Origin: Chloroflexota bacterium
Lineage (GTDB): Bacteria > Chloroflexota > Dehalococcoidia > GIF9 > UBA5629
Assembly (NCBI GenBank): GCA_016875925.1
Contig: VGOO01000003.1
Location: forward strand, 1-35,796
Direction of reading: 5' to 3'
Length of the DNA stretch: 35,796 nucleotides
A program made the position numbers and the translations under genes. This document shows positions 8,549-17,320 of the stretch, piece by piece; position 1 is the stretch's first letter, and each line of letters begins with the position of its first letter. The notes under the pieces are model-generated. The model had not been told where the DNA came from and searched no databases. It saw nothing but the letters and a program-made list of their open reading frames with translations.

Positions 8549-11500
8549 ATGCGCAGATTTAAAACAGGGTTACTTCACAAACCCGATAGAATTCACCGAA
8601 AGAGGCAGGTTCTTAAACCCGCCAGCCATCTCCAACAGCTCGTACTAACCTTGGCTTTATTCATAGCTGTCTGCCTTAGCCTCTTTCCTGCTTCAAACTC
8701 AGCCCAGGCTGACACTCTAAAGTGGACCGTGGTTGACACACCCAGCGCCCAAAATAACATTGTCCTAAGCCCATCCGAGGTCAATGCCATCGCCATCGAC
8801 CGTGATGGCAGAACCTTCTACGCTATCGATATACCCAACGGCAAGGTATTTAAATCAGTCAACAGTGGTATTGGATGGGATAATATCACGACGATTTTGA
8901 CCAACGCCGGCGCCGTTATGCCGGCCTGGCACATAGCACTAGCACCGGATAATCCCAACTTCGTAGCCATAGTAACCAGCACCGCCGCTGCGCCCAGAAG
9001 GGTTTTTGTCTCGGTCGACGGGGGTAACAATTGGCATGACACCAACTGCACAGCCACCAGCAACATCAGCGCACTTGACGTGTCACCAAATCGGAACGGC
9101 TACAACGTCATGGTTGGCACCAGAACCGGAGCCGGCAACGGTGATATACTCACTTACAGAGCCGTAGGCATGGACAACTGGGCATCCCAGGGATTTATCG
9201 GCGATGTTCTGTCAGCCAGGTTTTCGCCCAATTATGCCGCAGATGCTAGCCTGGTAATCGTTGCCGCTAGAGCCACCGGTACCACTATCAATCTTGGCAT
9301 TCACGACCCGGCCGCCAATACCACCAACTGGAGTACCTGGAGCCCAGTAGAGGTGACCACAGGAGGTGCCGGCACTTCACCAACCTCAGCCAACATTATA
9401 AGCGCCGACTTGGAACTCCCCATAGATTTTTCCGGTCAGGCTCCTTCCCTGCGCCGGTTCTACGTCAGCACTGACGCCCCTGTACCCAACGCCGGAATCT
9501 ATCGCTTCGATGATACCGCAGGCTACTTGCTCATGCCTGCCGCATCCACCAAGCGGATTTCCAGCATCGCCTATTTCGGCACCTATGCATCGGGCAAACT
9601 GCTGGCTGGAGAGGTTACAGGCAACCCAAACTCAGCGCAGGTCAATACCTGGTTCACCGATGCTCCTACCACCTGTCCTATCCCCTGCTGGTACCAGGCT
9701 AAGAAGCCACCCACCGGTGCCGCCGGCACAGATGCTTGTGCCAGCTCAGGCTACGGTAACGCCAAAGTCGCCTGGTCAGCCGATGGTTCAGTTGCCTATG
9801 CTGCTACCGCTAGTAGTCTTAGCCTGATTCCTGGTCCCAACTGGCACACTCCATACCTAACAGGAGAGGATTTTGATGAATCGGCATTTTCCATCAGCCG
9901 AGATAACGGTCAACTCTGGAACCAGCTAAGCCTGATAGATACAGGAATCAGTTTCCTCTCAGATGTAGCTGTTTCAGCTAACTCTGATACCCTGTACCTG
10001 GCATCCATCAACAGCCATGCTGGCTGCAACGGCTTTGACAGCCTGTGGCGAGGCCATGGCCAGTCCACCTACAAGACCTGGGAACGCGTGCTGTGCCTAA
10101 CCGCCACCACCAATTATACCCTCGTCAGGATGAACCAGGCTAAACCGCAGTCTGTTTTCCTGGGCATCTGTTCCACTGCTAACCTGTATGCATCGCTAGA
10201 TGGAGGCCAAAGCTGGCAAAATATCTTCCCCGGCATCAACGTAACTGACTTCGCAGTCTCACAGGGCAAGACAGCATTACAAATATACGTGCTGGAAAAC
10301 AACTATGTGTGCAGAGCTGAAGGCAGCTTCCAAGCCTGGCAATGGAAACAGAAAATGGACACCGGATTGGCAACAGGACATTCCATAAACGTCTCGCCCA
10401 ACGGCATCATCACCGTGGGCGATGCTGGCGAGGGTAAGGTAGCCTTCTCTGCAGACAATGGCAACCAGTTCATCAGCCTCCCCCCTGTGCCTGCGCCAGG
10501 TAACATTCACGCTGTCGCCGACCCCAGAATCACAAAATACATCGTCATTTACGCCGGCAGCGACAGCCCTGGTGGCAACATCGACGCATGGGTGGTCGGC
10601 GCCACTCAGAACTGGATAGATATGGGAGCGCCACAGCGAAGTACCTACGGGCTGGCTCAAGGCGGAACGCTATACGGCGCCTGGTCAAAAGGCGGGAACA
10701 GCGGAGTCAACCGCACGCTGAACCCTGAGTCCCTGGCAGCTACCTTTGTAGAATGGGATAACCTCACCGCTGGCCTACCCGCTGGCGTGGTCTTCACCAG
10801 AGAGCCATCATCGCTGAAAATATCAGGAAGCGTTGACCTCTGGGCCATCGATAACCGCCCATACACAGCTAACACCGGCAGACTCTGGGTTTTCTACGAT
10901 TGCTTCGGTGTTGGCCCCCAAATTACAACGCCGCCAAGCCGGGAATTGCTTTTGGCAGCCCCTACCCCAATAGCACCAGCAGCCAATGCCATCATGCCGA
11001 TAGACCATGACAAAGGCACTATCGCCGACATTGTATTCAGATGGAGACATCCTACTCAGGCACGAAAATATGAGCTGCTGGTGGCCAAAGACAAAGAGTT
11101 CAGCCAACTGGTTACTCAGCAGCCCATAATTCCGGACAGCCCGCTCATGCCCACCTGGACGCTATCCGCCAAGGAAATAGCGCTGGAACCCACCTCCACC
11201 TACTACTGGAAAGTGCGAGTCACGCGCGATGCCACCAGCGAACCCGCCGAAGGCCAGTGGTCAGAGATAATACCCTTCTCTATAGCCGCAGCGCCAGAGA
11301 AAGAGCTATCTGCCCCCGGTCCCGAGTTGCTCACGCCAGCCAACGGCGAAACTATGGTTAACCAATCACCATCCTTTACCTGGCAACCAGTAAGCGGGGC
11401 CAATAAATATGAACTCACCCTGGCTAAAGATAGAAACCTGAAACAGCCAATCATTAGAGCCCAGATCTCCGGGACAGCCTATCAATATGATGGGACATTA

Positions 11501-11734
11501 GAACCAGGCAGAAGCTACTCCTGGCAGGTGAAAGTGATTGAGCCCCTCGTCAGCCAGCCCAGTCCCCTGTTCAGCTTCACTGTGTCACCGGAGCCCGCCA
11601 AACCACAGCAGAAAACAGATGGCATACCACAGACGGTAAACATAGTTACCCTGCTCTGGATAGCCATACCACTTCTCATAGTCATAATTGCTATCATCTG
11701 GCTCATCGCAGCACGAAACCGCTCCTACCGCTGA
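8549..11734 (+). CDS. Large secreted/cell-surface beta-propeller + Fn3-like protein, TM anchored (paralog of 2953..6252)
   Basis: Colinear similarity to 2953..6252: STKRISSIAYFGTYASGKLLAGEVTGN, TTCPIPCWYQAKKPPTGAAGTDACASSGYGNAKVAWSADGS, DESAFSISRDNGQLWNQLSLIDT. C-terminal TM LLWIAIPLLIVIIAIIWLI + AARNRSYR. Confidence 0.85.
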   Translation: MRRFKTGLLHKPDRIHRKRQVLKPASHLQQLVLTLALFIAVCLSLFPASNSAQADTLKWTVVDTPSAQNNIVLSPSEVNAIAIDRDGRTFYAIDIPNGKVFKSVNSGIGWDNITTILTNAGAVMPAWHIALAPDNPNFVAIVTSTAAAPRRVFVSVDGGNNWHDTNCTATSNISALDVSPNRNGYNVMVGTRTGAGNGDILTYRAVGMDNWASQGFIGDVLSARFSPNYAADASLVIVAARATGTTINLGIHDPAANTTNWSTWSPVEVTTGGAGTSPTSANIISADLELPIDFSGQAPSLRRFYVSTDAPVPNAGIYRFDDTAGYLLMPAASTKRISSIAYFGTYASGKLLAGEVTGNPNSAQVNTWFTDAPTTCPIPCWYQAKKPPTGAAGTDACASSGYGNAKVAWSADGSVAYAATASSLSLIPGPNWHTPYLTGEDFDESAFSISRDNGQLWNQLSLIDTGISFLSDVAVSANSDTLYLASINSHAGCNGFDSLWRGHGQSTYKTWERVLCLTATTNYTLVRMNQAKPQSVFLGICSTANLYASLDGGQSWQNIFPGINVTDFAVSQGKTALQIYVLENNYVCRAEGSFQAWQWKQKMDTGLATGHSINVSPNGIITVGDAGEGKVAFSADNGNQFISLPPVPAPGNIHAVADPRITKYIVIYAGSDSPGGNIDAWVVGATQNWIDMGAPQRSTYGLAQGGTLYGAWSKGGNSGVNRTLNPESLAATFVEWDNLTAGLPAGVVFTREPSSLKISGSVDLWAIDNRPYTANTGRLWVFYDCFGVGPQITTPPSRELLLAAPTPIAPAANAIMPIDHDKGTIADIVFRWRHPTQARKYELLVAKDKEFSQLVTQQPIIPDSPLMPTWTLSAKEIALEPTSTYYWKVRVTRDATSEPAEGQWSEIIPFSIAAAPEKELSAPGPELLTPANGETMVNQSPSFTWQPVSGANKYELTLAKDRNLKQPIIRAQISGTAYQYDGTLEPGRSYSWQVKVIEPLVSQPSPLFSFTVSPEPAKPQQKTDGIPQTVNIVTLLWIAIPLLIVIIAIIWLIAARNRSYR

Positions 11735-11767
11735 TACCCCACCACTCCCACCAATTTTTCCTAGGTG

Positions 11768-11785
11768 GCACCTGCCCACAGGTGC
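11768..11785. other. Small hairpin GCACCTG-CCCA-CAGGTGC in intergenic region
   Basis: Perfect 7-bp stem downstream of the 8549..11734 CDS; no U-tract on either side, so not called as a terminator. Confidence 0.35.
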
Positions 11786-11890
11786 ATCATCCTGCGGTAC
11801 AAACCATTACGGTCACCTGTAGGCGAGTGACACGTAGGAATGGCCATCAGGGTCGTGCTACTTGAAACTTGTGACTTGCAACTGTCATTT

Positions 11891-11919
11891 TTGCTTTCCA
11901 CTCCGATATGACATACAAT
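11891..11919 (+). promoter_or_regulatory. Candidate promoter TTGCTT-N17-TACAAT for AAA/VWA operon
   Basis: TTGCTT 11891-11896, TACAAT 11914-11919, 17-nt spacing, ~59 nt before ATG 11978. Confidence 0.5.
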
Positions 11920-11977
11920 TAGCCACGGTGAAGTGGGTGCAAAACGAAGAGCAAATAACACAGGAGACAAATAACTC

Positions 11978-12835
11978 ATGAGAAATGACGGCTTTGACCA
12001 ATTCAAAGGCTCCCACGACTACGTAACTTCCGAACCGCTGCGAAACGCCGTAAACGTTTCCATAGCGCTGGGAAGACCACTGCTCGTTCGCGGCGAACCG
12101 GGAACTGGTAAGACACTCCTGGCGCACAGCATTGCCAAGGGTCTGGGCAAGAATCTCATAGTATGGAACATAAAATCCACCACCAAGGCTCAGGAAGGCC
12201 TTTACGTTTATGACACTGTACAAAGGTTGAACGATAGCCGCTTCGGCGACAAAGATGTCTCCAACATCAAGCACTATATCAAGCTGGGCAAACTGGGACA
12301 GGCGTTCACCTCCAAAGAACAGGACGTACTCCTCATCGACGAAATCGACAAGGCAGACCTGGAGTTTCCCAATGACTTGCTCAACGAGCTTGACGAAATG
12401 AGCTTCTACATACCAGAGACAAACGAGACCTTCAAGGCAATCCACCGTCCCATAGTAATCATCACCAGCAATGCCGAAAAGGAGCTTCCCGATGCCTTCC
12501 TCAGGCGCTGCATCTTCCACTACATCGAGTTCCCCGACCCATCCCTGATGGAGGAAATAGTCAGAGTGCATTACCCGGACCTAAAGAAAAGCCTGCTGGA
12601 ACAGGCCATGTCCGCCTTCTATTCCCTGCGCCAGATCGACCAGTTCCGCAAGAAACCATCCACCAGCGAGCTGATAGATTGGATCCACGCCATCCTGGCC
12701 AGCGGCATCGGCAGCATAGACCCCGCGAAAGAGTTGCCGTTCCTCAGCACTCTTATCAAGAAGGAATCGGACTATAACCTCTTCATGACTACCTACGCTA
12801 AGAGAAGACAACTCAAAGTATCAGAGACATCTTAG
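11978..12835 (+). CDS. MoxR-type AAA+ ATPase
   Basis: Walker A GEPGTGKTLLA, Walker B VLLIDEIDKAD, sensor-1 IITSNAEKELPDAFLRRCIFHYIEFP. SD AGGAGA. Confidence 0.92.
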   Translation: MRNDGFDQFKGSHDYVTSEPLRNAVNVSIALGRPLLVRGEPGTGKTLLAHSIAKGLGKNLIVWNIKSTTKAQEGLYVYDTVQRLNDSRFGDKDVSNIKHYIKLGKLGQAFTSKEQDVLLIDEIDKADLEFPNDLLNELDEMSFYIPETNETFKAIHRPIVIITSNAEKELPDAFLRRCIFHYIEFPDPSLMEEIVRVHYPDLKKSLLEQAMSAFYSLRQIDQFRKKPSTSELIDWIHAILASGIGSIDPAKELPFLSTLIKKESDYNLFMTTYAKRRQLKVSETS

Positions 12836-12859
12836 GTAACGCTATAGCCGAAGGGAAAC

Positions 12860-14026
12860 ATGTTCACCGATTTCTTCTATACCCTCAGGGAAAGAAGTGT
12901 CCCCGTCTCGCTCACCGAATGGATGGCACTGATGGAGGCACTCTCCAAGGGCTGCATCACCAACTTGGATGAATTCTACTACCTGGCACGCGCCATCCTG
13001 GTGAAAAGCGAAGCCTATTACGACCAGTATGACGTAGCCTTCCAGGAATGCTTCAAGGGCATCCAGGTCCCTCCGGAAATTACGGAACAGATTATGGAGT
13101 GGCTCAAAGACCCGTTCAATCGCTTACAGCTCAGCCCAGCGGAAATGGCCCTATTAGAAACCATGAGCCTCGATGAGCTGATAGAAGAGTTGGAGAAGAG
13201 GCTGCGAGAACAGGACGAGCAACACGATGGCGGAAATTACTGGATAGGCAGAGGCGGCACATCGCCCTTCGGGCATTCAGGCGCCCACCCCGCCGGCTTC
13301 AGGCTCGGAGGCTCTGGAGGTGGCAGGAGCGCCATGAAAATCGCCGAGGAGAGAAAGTTCCGCAACTACCGTCATGACTTAACCCTAGACGTACGCCAGA
13401 TCAAAGTAGCCTTGAGGCAGTTACGACAGTTAAACCGTATTGGTCCTGAAGAGCTAGACCTGGATGGCACCATAGATGCCACCTGCAAGAACGCCGGAGA
13501 ACTGGAGTTTATCTGGAAACGCAGCCGTAAGAACGCGGTGAAGCTGCTACTGCTGATGGACGTGGGAGGCTCAATGGAACCTTTCGCTCACCTCTGCAGC
13601 CTGCTCTTCTCCGCTGCCCATTCCAGCAGCCACTTCAAGGACTTCCAGTATTACTACTTCCACAACTGTGTTTATGATTATCTCTACAAAGATATTGAGC
13701 GCCGCGACAGAATAGGCATCGACCACGTGCTGCGCACCACTGAATCAGATTACAAGGTGGTGCTGGTCGGTGATGCCTGCATGGCATCATCGGAGTTGAT
13801 TGATTCTCTTGGCTCTATCTACTACTACGAACGCAACTACAGGCCAGGCATCGCCAGGCTAAAGCAAATAGCCCAGCACTTCACCCACTGCATCTGGCTC
13901 AATCCAGAATCCAAAAGCTACTGGAACCATCCTACCATCGCCGCCATTGCCAAGGTCTTCCCCATGTACGAGCTTACTATCGAAGGCCTGGGCCAGGCCG
14001 TCAAAAAGCTCATCGTTAAACGCTGA
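12860..14026 (+). CDS. CoxE-like von Willebrand factor A domain protein
   Basis: MIDAS-like LLLLMDVGGSMEPF; FxxCVYDYLYKD; CIWLNPESKSYWNHPTI (CoxE-type C-terminus). Immediately follows the MoxR ATPase. Confidence 0.88.
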   Translation: MFTDFFYTLRERSVPVSLTEWMALMEALSKGCITNLDEFYYLARAILVKSEAYYDQYDVAFQECFKGIQVPPEITEQIMEWLKDPFNRLQLSPAEMALLETMSLDELIEELEKRLREQDEQHDGGNYWIGRGGTSPFGHSGAHPAGFRLGGSGGGRSAMKIAEERKFRNYRHDLTLDVRQIKVALRQLRQLNRIGPEELDLDGTIDATCKNAGELEFIWKRSRKNAVKLLLLMDVGGSMEPFAHLCSLLFSAAHSSSHFKDFQYYYFHNCVYDYLYKDIERRDRIGIDHVLRTTESDYKVVLVGDACMASSELIDSLGSIYYYERNYRPGIARLKQIAQHFTHCIWLNPESKSYWNHPTIAAIAKVFPMYELTIEGLGQAVKKLIVKR

Positions 14027-14071
14027 AGCCTATCGCCCCTCATTTCCACCACCTGCCTTGCTCAGCAACCC

Positions 14072-14103
14072 TTAATAATTCATTAACATTTTGGGGATAT
14101 ACT
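14072..14103 (+). promoter_or_regulatory. PhoB/PhoP-like tandem box #1 + -10
   Basis: TTAATA(14072)-ATTCA-TTAACA(14083), then 9 nt, then TATACT (14098-14103). Confidence 0.6.
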
Positions 14104-14185
14104 GTAAGTATAGGCTTGAATCTACAGCAGTGTGCCGTATGAAGGAAATTATGCGTTGATGGTCCTTACCAGGAGGATGACGGAT

Positions 14186-14458
14186 ATGCGGCAAATACAT
14201 TTCTGCCCTAATTGTGGTGTACCTGTTGCTTATGTCGGGAGATTTTGCGGCAACTGCGGTGGCAATTTGAACCAATGCCAGCGGCCGCCAATTTGTAATA
14301 ACACCAGCACAGTTCCCCAAGTGCAGCCCAAAACCTCCAAAGGCACCGCAACACCAATGCGTACTGAGATTCTCAAGCTGATGGCAAATCTGTTAGAAAA
14401 GCCCTCTAATACAACAAGAATCCCCAATAATCGAACTGGAACACCCTCTAAAAATTAA
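14186..14458 (+). CDS. Small zinc-ribbon protein (~90 aa)
   Basis: MRQIHFCPNCGVPVAYVGRFCGNCGGNL (two CxxC knuckles). SD AGGAGG 14171-14176 is correctly spaced for ATG 14186; ATG 14177 or 14132 are less likely. Confidence 0.7.
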   Translation: MRQIHFCPNCGVPVAYVGRFCGNCGGNLNQCQRPPICNNTSTVPQVQPKTSKGTATPMRTEILKLMANLLEKPSNTTRIPNNRTGTPSKN

Positions 14459-14486
14459 CAGGATTTTAACATTGGCCTGTTATCAT
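14455..14486 (+). promoter_or_regulatory. PhoB/PhoP-like tandem box #2 + -10
   Basis: TTAACA(14455)-GGATT-TTAACA(14466), 9 nt, TATCAT (14481-14486). Confidence 0.65.
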
Positions 14487-14525
14487 GAGGCTATACTGCA
14501 TATAAAGGAGGTAAGCAAGACGGAA

Positions 14526-14978
14526 ATGTGGCGAAGCAAAAAGTTCATTCTGGTCATGGTTTTGGCTGCTGTACTATTAGTTGGCAGCATCGGCGGCATA
14601 GCCTTTGCTGCTGACAACGGTGATAGCAACCAGCCCAAGGCTCGAAATGGAGCTATGCTGGACAAAGTTTGCGAAATCTACCAGCAAAAGACAGGAGTCG
14701 CTATCGACAAAGAAGTGCTGAAAGAGTCATTTGCCCAGGCCATGAGCGAGATGCGACCTCAGACTTCACCAGCGCGCACCGGGAAGGGCCCCGAAGCCAT
14801 GCAAGACCATCTCAAGAAACTGGTCGACGATGGCAAGATAACCCAGGAACAACTTGATGCGCTTAATAAATGGTGGGAATCAAGGCCTGACGTCCCGCTT
14901 GGCTTCGGCCCTGCCGCAGGTCCCGGTAAATTCCGTGGTATGGGTGGACCGTGTGTCCCACCTCCACCGGCAGAATAG
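14526..14978 (+). CDS. Small exported protein of unknown function
   Basis: MWRSKKFILVMVLAAVLLVGSIGGIAFAADNG signal peptide; helical core; C-terminus GFGPAAGPGKFRGMGGPCVPPPPAE. AAAGGAGGT upstream (14504-14512). Confidence 0.75.
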   Translation: MWRSKKFILVMVLAAVLLVGSIGGIAFAADNGDSNQPKARNGAMLDKVCEIYQQKTGVAIDKEVLKESFAQAMSEMRPQTSPARTGKGPEAMQDHLKKLVDDGKITQEQLDALNKWWESRPDVPLGFGPAAGPGKFRGMGGPCVPPPPAE

Positions 14979-15018
14979 GAAACACACCTAGCACAGACAT
15001 ATCGAAGTCACCACAACA

Positions 15019-15053
15019 AGAAAAGAGGGGGGAATAAGTCCCCCTCTTTTCTT
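15019..15053 (+). terminator. Rho-independent terminator
   Basis: AGAAAAGAGGGGGGA ... TCCCCCTCTTTTCTT inverted repeat with T-rich 3' arm, downstream of the 14526..14978 CDS. Confidence 0.85.
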
Positions 15054-15092
15054 ATCACAACAACAGCAACAGGCTCATGAAATAGCCCGCCC

Positions 15093-15124
15093 TTAACATT
15101 TACTTAACATTTGCGGTATAACAT
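15093..15124 (+). promoter_or_regulatory. PhoB/PhoP-like tandem box #3 + -10
   Basis: TTAACA(15093)-TTTAC-TTAACA(15104), followed by TATAAC (15117) or TAACAT (15119). Confidence 0.7.
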
Positions 15125-15159
15125 AATAGGAGCCTGCACAATCACAAAGGTATACATAC

Positions 15160-15855
15160 ATGTCAGCTAACAGAGTACTTGTAGTTGATGACGACACCAA
15201 AACGGTGGACTTGGTCAAGCTCTACCTGAACCGAGACGGCTACCGAGTCTTCACCGCTCAGAATGGCATTGAGGCACTACGCTTGGCCAGGGAGAGTCAC
15301 CCCGACCTTATCGTCCTCGACCTTATGTTACCGGGCATTGACGGGCTTGAAATCTGCCGCAGGCTAAGGAACGAATCAGACGTGCCCATAATCATGCTCA
15401 CCGCCAGAACCACTGACGAAGACAAGCTGACAGGCTTGGACATGGGCACAGATGACTATGTAACCAAGCCATTCAGCCCCAAAGAGCTAGCCGCCAGGGT
15501 GCGGACAGTCCTGAGACGTCTCCCCGGAGAACGCGGTCCTAACGAGATCAGACATGGCGACATAGTGGTAAATTTCCCAAGACGGGAAGTATCACTTGCC
15601 GGCAGACCCCTGCACCTTACCACGATTGAATTCAAACTACTGGCAACTATGGCCAAGGAGCCTGGCAGAATTTTCAGCCGTGCCCAGCTTGTAGAAAAGG
15701 CCCTTGGCTACGACTTTGAAGGAAATGACCGAACAATCGATGTGCATATCCTCAACCTTCGCCGAAACCTCGAGCCAGACCCCAAGCGCCCAAAGTATAT
15801 TAAAACCGTGTACGGCGATGGCTACAAACTCGCTGAGATAGCAAATGATACATAG
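15160..15855 (+). CDS. OmpR/PhoB-family response regulator
   Basis: [19 protein letters not shown]...[21 protein letters not shown]...[13 protein letters not shown]; winged helix [55 protein letters not shown]. Confidence 0.96.
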   Translation: MSANRVLVVDDDTKTVDLVKLYLNRDGYRVFTAQNGIEALRLARESHPDLIVLDLMLPGIDGLEICRRLRNESDVPIIMLTARTTDEDKLTGLDMGTDDYVTKPFSPKELAARVRTVLRRLPGERGPNEIRHGDIVVNFPRREVSLAGRPLHLTTIEFKLLATMAKEPGRIFSRAQLVEKALGYDFEGNDRTIDVHILNLRRNLEPDPKRPKYIKTVYGDGYKLAEIANDT

Positions 15856-17257
15856 CTTGCAATTTCGCCTTCTGGCAGCTTTTGCTCTTGTGATTCTAAT
15901 CACTATTAGCAGCATATTCTTCCTTATCAGCCAAGCCACCATAGCAGAAGTTCGCCAATTCGGAGAGAGGTTCGAACGCGCATATACTGGCAAGATGAGA
16001 GCCGACCTATCCCGTTACTACTCCACACAAGGAGGATGGGAAGGCATTCAACCTGTGGTAGAGCAATGGGGCGAATTATATAAGCAACGCATCATAGTAA
16101 CCGATATTACAGGCACGACAATTGCCGATTCCAAGAAAGAGCTAGTAGGCAAACCTTATTCTCCTGATTCACCTGGCATGCTAATACAAAGCCCCCGTAA
16201 GGGAGCAGAAGATACCGGCACTGGTACTGAGGGCTTCGGAAGACTGCTACAACCCCCCTGGGAGCGAGAAACGATAGGCATGCTCTATATTAGCCCGGGG
16301 CTTTTAGCAGATTCAGAGCGAGTTGCCCTGCAAATCATCTACAGCAAAATAGGCCGTTTCTTCCTCTGGGGAGGCTTGATAGCAGTTGGTATCGCTCTGG
16401 CAATAACGTTCTTCATGTCACGACGAATTCTCTCCCCGGTCAGAGCGCTCACCGCCGCTGCTCAAAGCCTGGGACGCGGCGATTTCTCCCAACGGGTACA
16501 AATCAAAGACAAGGGTGAGGTAGGGGAACTTACCAATGCCTTCAACTCCATGGCAAGCGACCTGGAGCGTGCCGAGTCATTGCGACGCAATATGGTAGCA
16601 GATGTAGCCCACGAGCTGAGAACCCCGCTTTCCAACTTGCGCGGCTATCTCGAGGCAGTTCACGACGGGATTATCAAACCAGATGTGGATACCATCCACT
16701 CCCTCAATGAAGAAGCAATGCTGCTATCACGGCTGGTCGACGACCTCCAGGAACTCAGCCTGGTTGAGGCAGACAAAATAAAGCCAACCCGCCAACCCGA
16801 ACAAATAGCTGACCTCATCAAACAGGCGATGGCAACGACACAATCTCAAGCTACAGCAAAGGGTCTATCTTTGACAGCAAACTTGCCTGACAACCTGCCA
16901 CCAGTCGATATCGACCAGCAACGAATCGCTCAGGTTCTGCACAATCTAATAGAAAATGCCATTGCCCACACCTCTGAAGGCGGTACCATTACAATCGATG
17001 CCAGGGAATGCCAGAACTGGGTCCAGGTAAGCGTCACCGACACCGGAGAAGGCATCCCGCCTGAGGACCTGCCTAATATCTTTGAGCGTTTCTACCGCGT
17101 GGACAAGTCCCGAGCCAGAGCCACCGGCGGTACCGGCCTAGGCCTTACCATCGCCAAGCGCTTGGTCGAAGTTCATGGCGGCAAAATCGAAGTTCAAAGC
17201 GAGCTGGGCAAAGGGAGCCGCTTTACGTTTACCATCCCTGTATTTGCCCAATCTTAA
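15845..17257 (+). CDS. Sensor histidine kinase (TM, HAMP, HisKA, HATPase_c)
   Basis: ATG overlaps the response-regulator stop by 11 nt. [27 protein letters not shown]-box [48 protein letters not shown]. Confidence 0.96.
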   Translation: MIHSLQFRLLAAFALVILITISSIFFLISQATIAEVRQFGERFERAYTGKMRADLSRYYSTQGGWEGIQPVVEQWGELYKQRIIVTDITGTTIADSKKELVGKPYSPDSPGMLIQSPRKGAEDTGTGTEGFGRLLQPPWERETIGMLYISPGLLADSERVALQIIYSKIGRFFLWGGLIAVGIALAITFFMSRRILSPVRALTAAAQSLGRGDFSQRVQIKDKGEVGELTNAFNSMASDLERAESLRRNMVADVAHELRTPLSNLRGYLEAVHDGIIKPDVDTIHSLNEEAMLLSRLVDDLQELSLVEADKIKPTRQPEQIADLIKQAMATTQSQATAKGLSLTANLPDNLPPVDIDQQRIAQVLHNLIENAIAHTSEGGTITIDARECQNWVQVSVTDTGEGIPPEDLPNIFERFYRVDKSRARATGGTGLGLTIAKRLVEVHGGKIEVQSELGKGSRFTFTIPVFAQS

Positions 17258-17285
17258 CAATTCATTAACAGTTTTCTGCTATGAT
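17254..17285 (+). promoter_or_regulatory. PhoB/PhoP-like tandem box #4 + -10, overlapping the kinase stop codon
   Basis: TTAACA(17254)-ATTCA-TTAACA(17265), 9 nt, TATGAT (17280-17285). Confidence 0.7.
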
Positions 17286-17320
17286 TAGCAGTCACATATC
17301 TCGACTCCAATTCAACCCGA

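Noticed and set aside
11885-12571. 228-aa minus-strand ORF
   Set aside because: Antisense to the clear MoxR ATPase; no recognisable motifs or independent SD; explained by GC/codon structure.
11978-14026. AAA-VWA pair as a phage-defence (ternary-type) system
   Set aside because: No third component, nuclease, protease or phage/mobile context; CoxE-like features favour a MoxR/VWA remodelling module.
14472-14525. N-terminal extension of the small exported protein ORF
   Set aside because: It would start inside the promoter, directly after the regulator box, and displace the signal peptide; ATG 14526 fits better.
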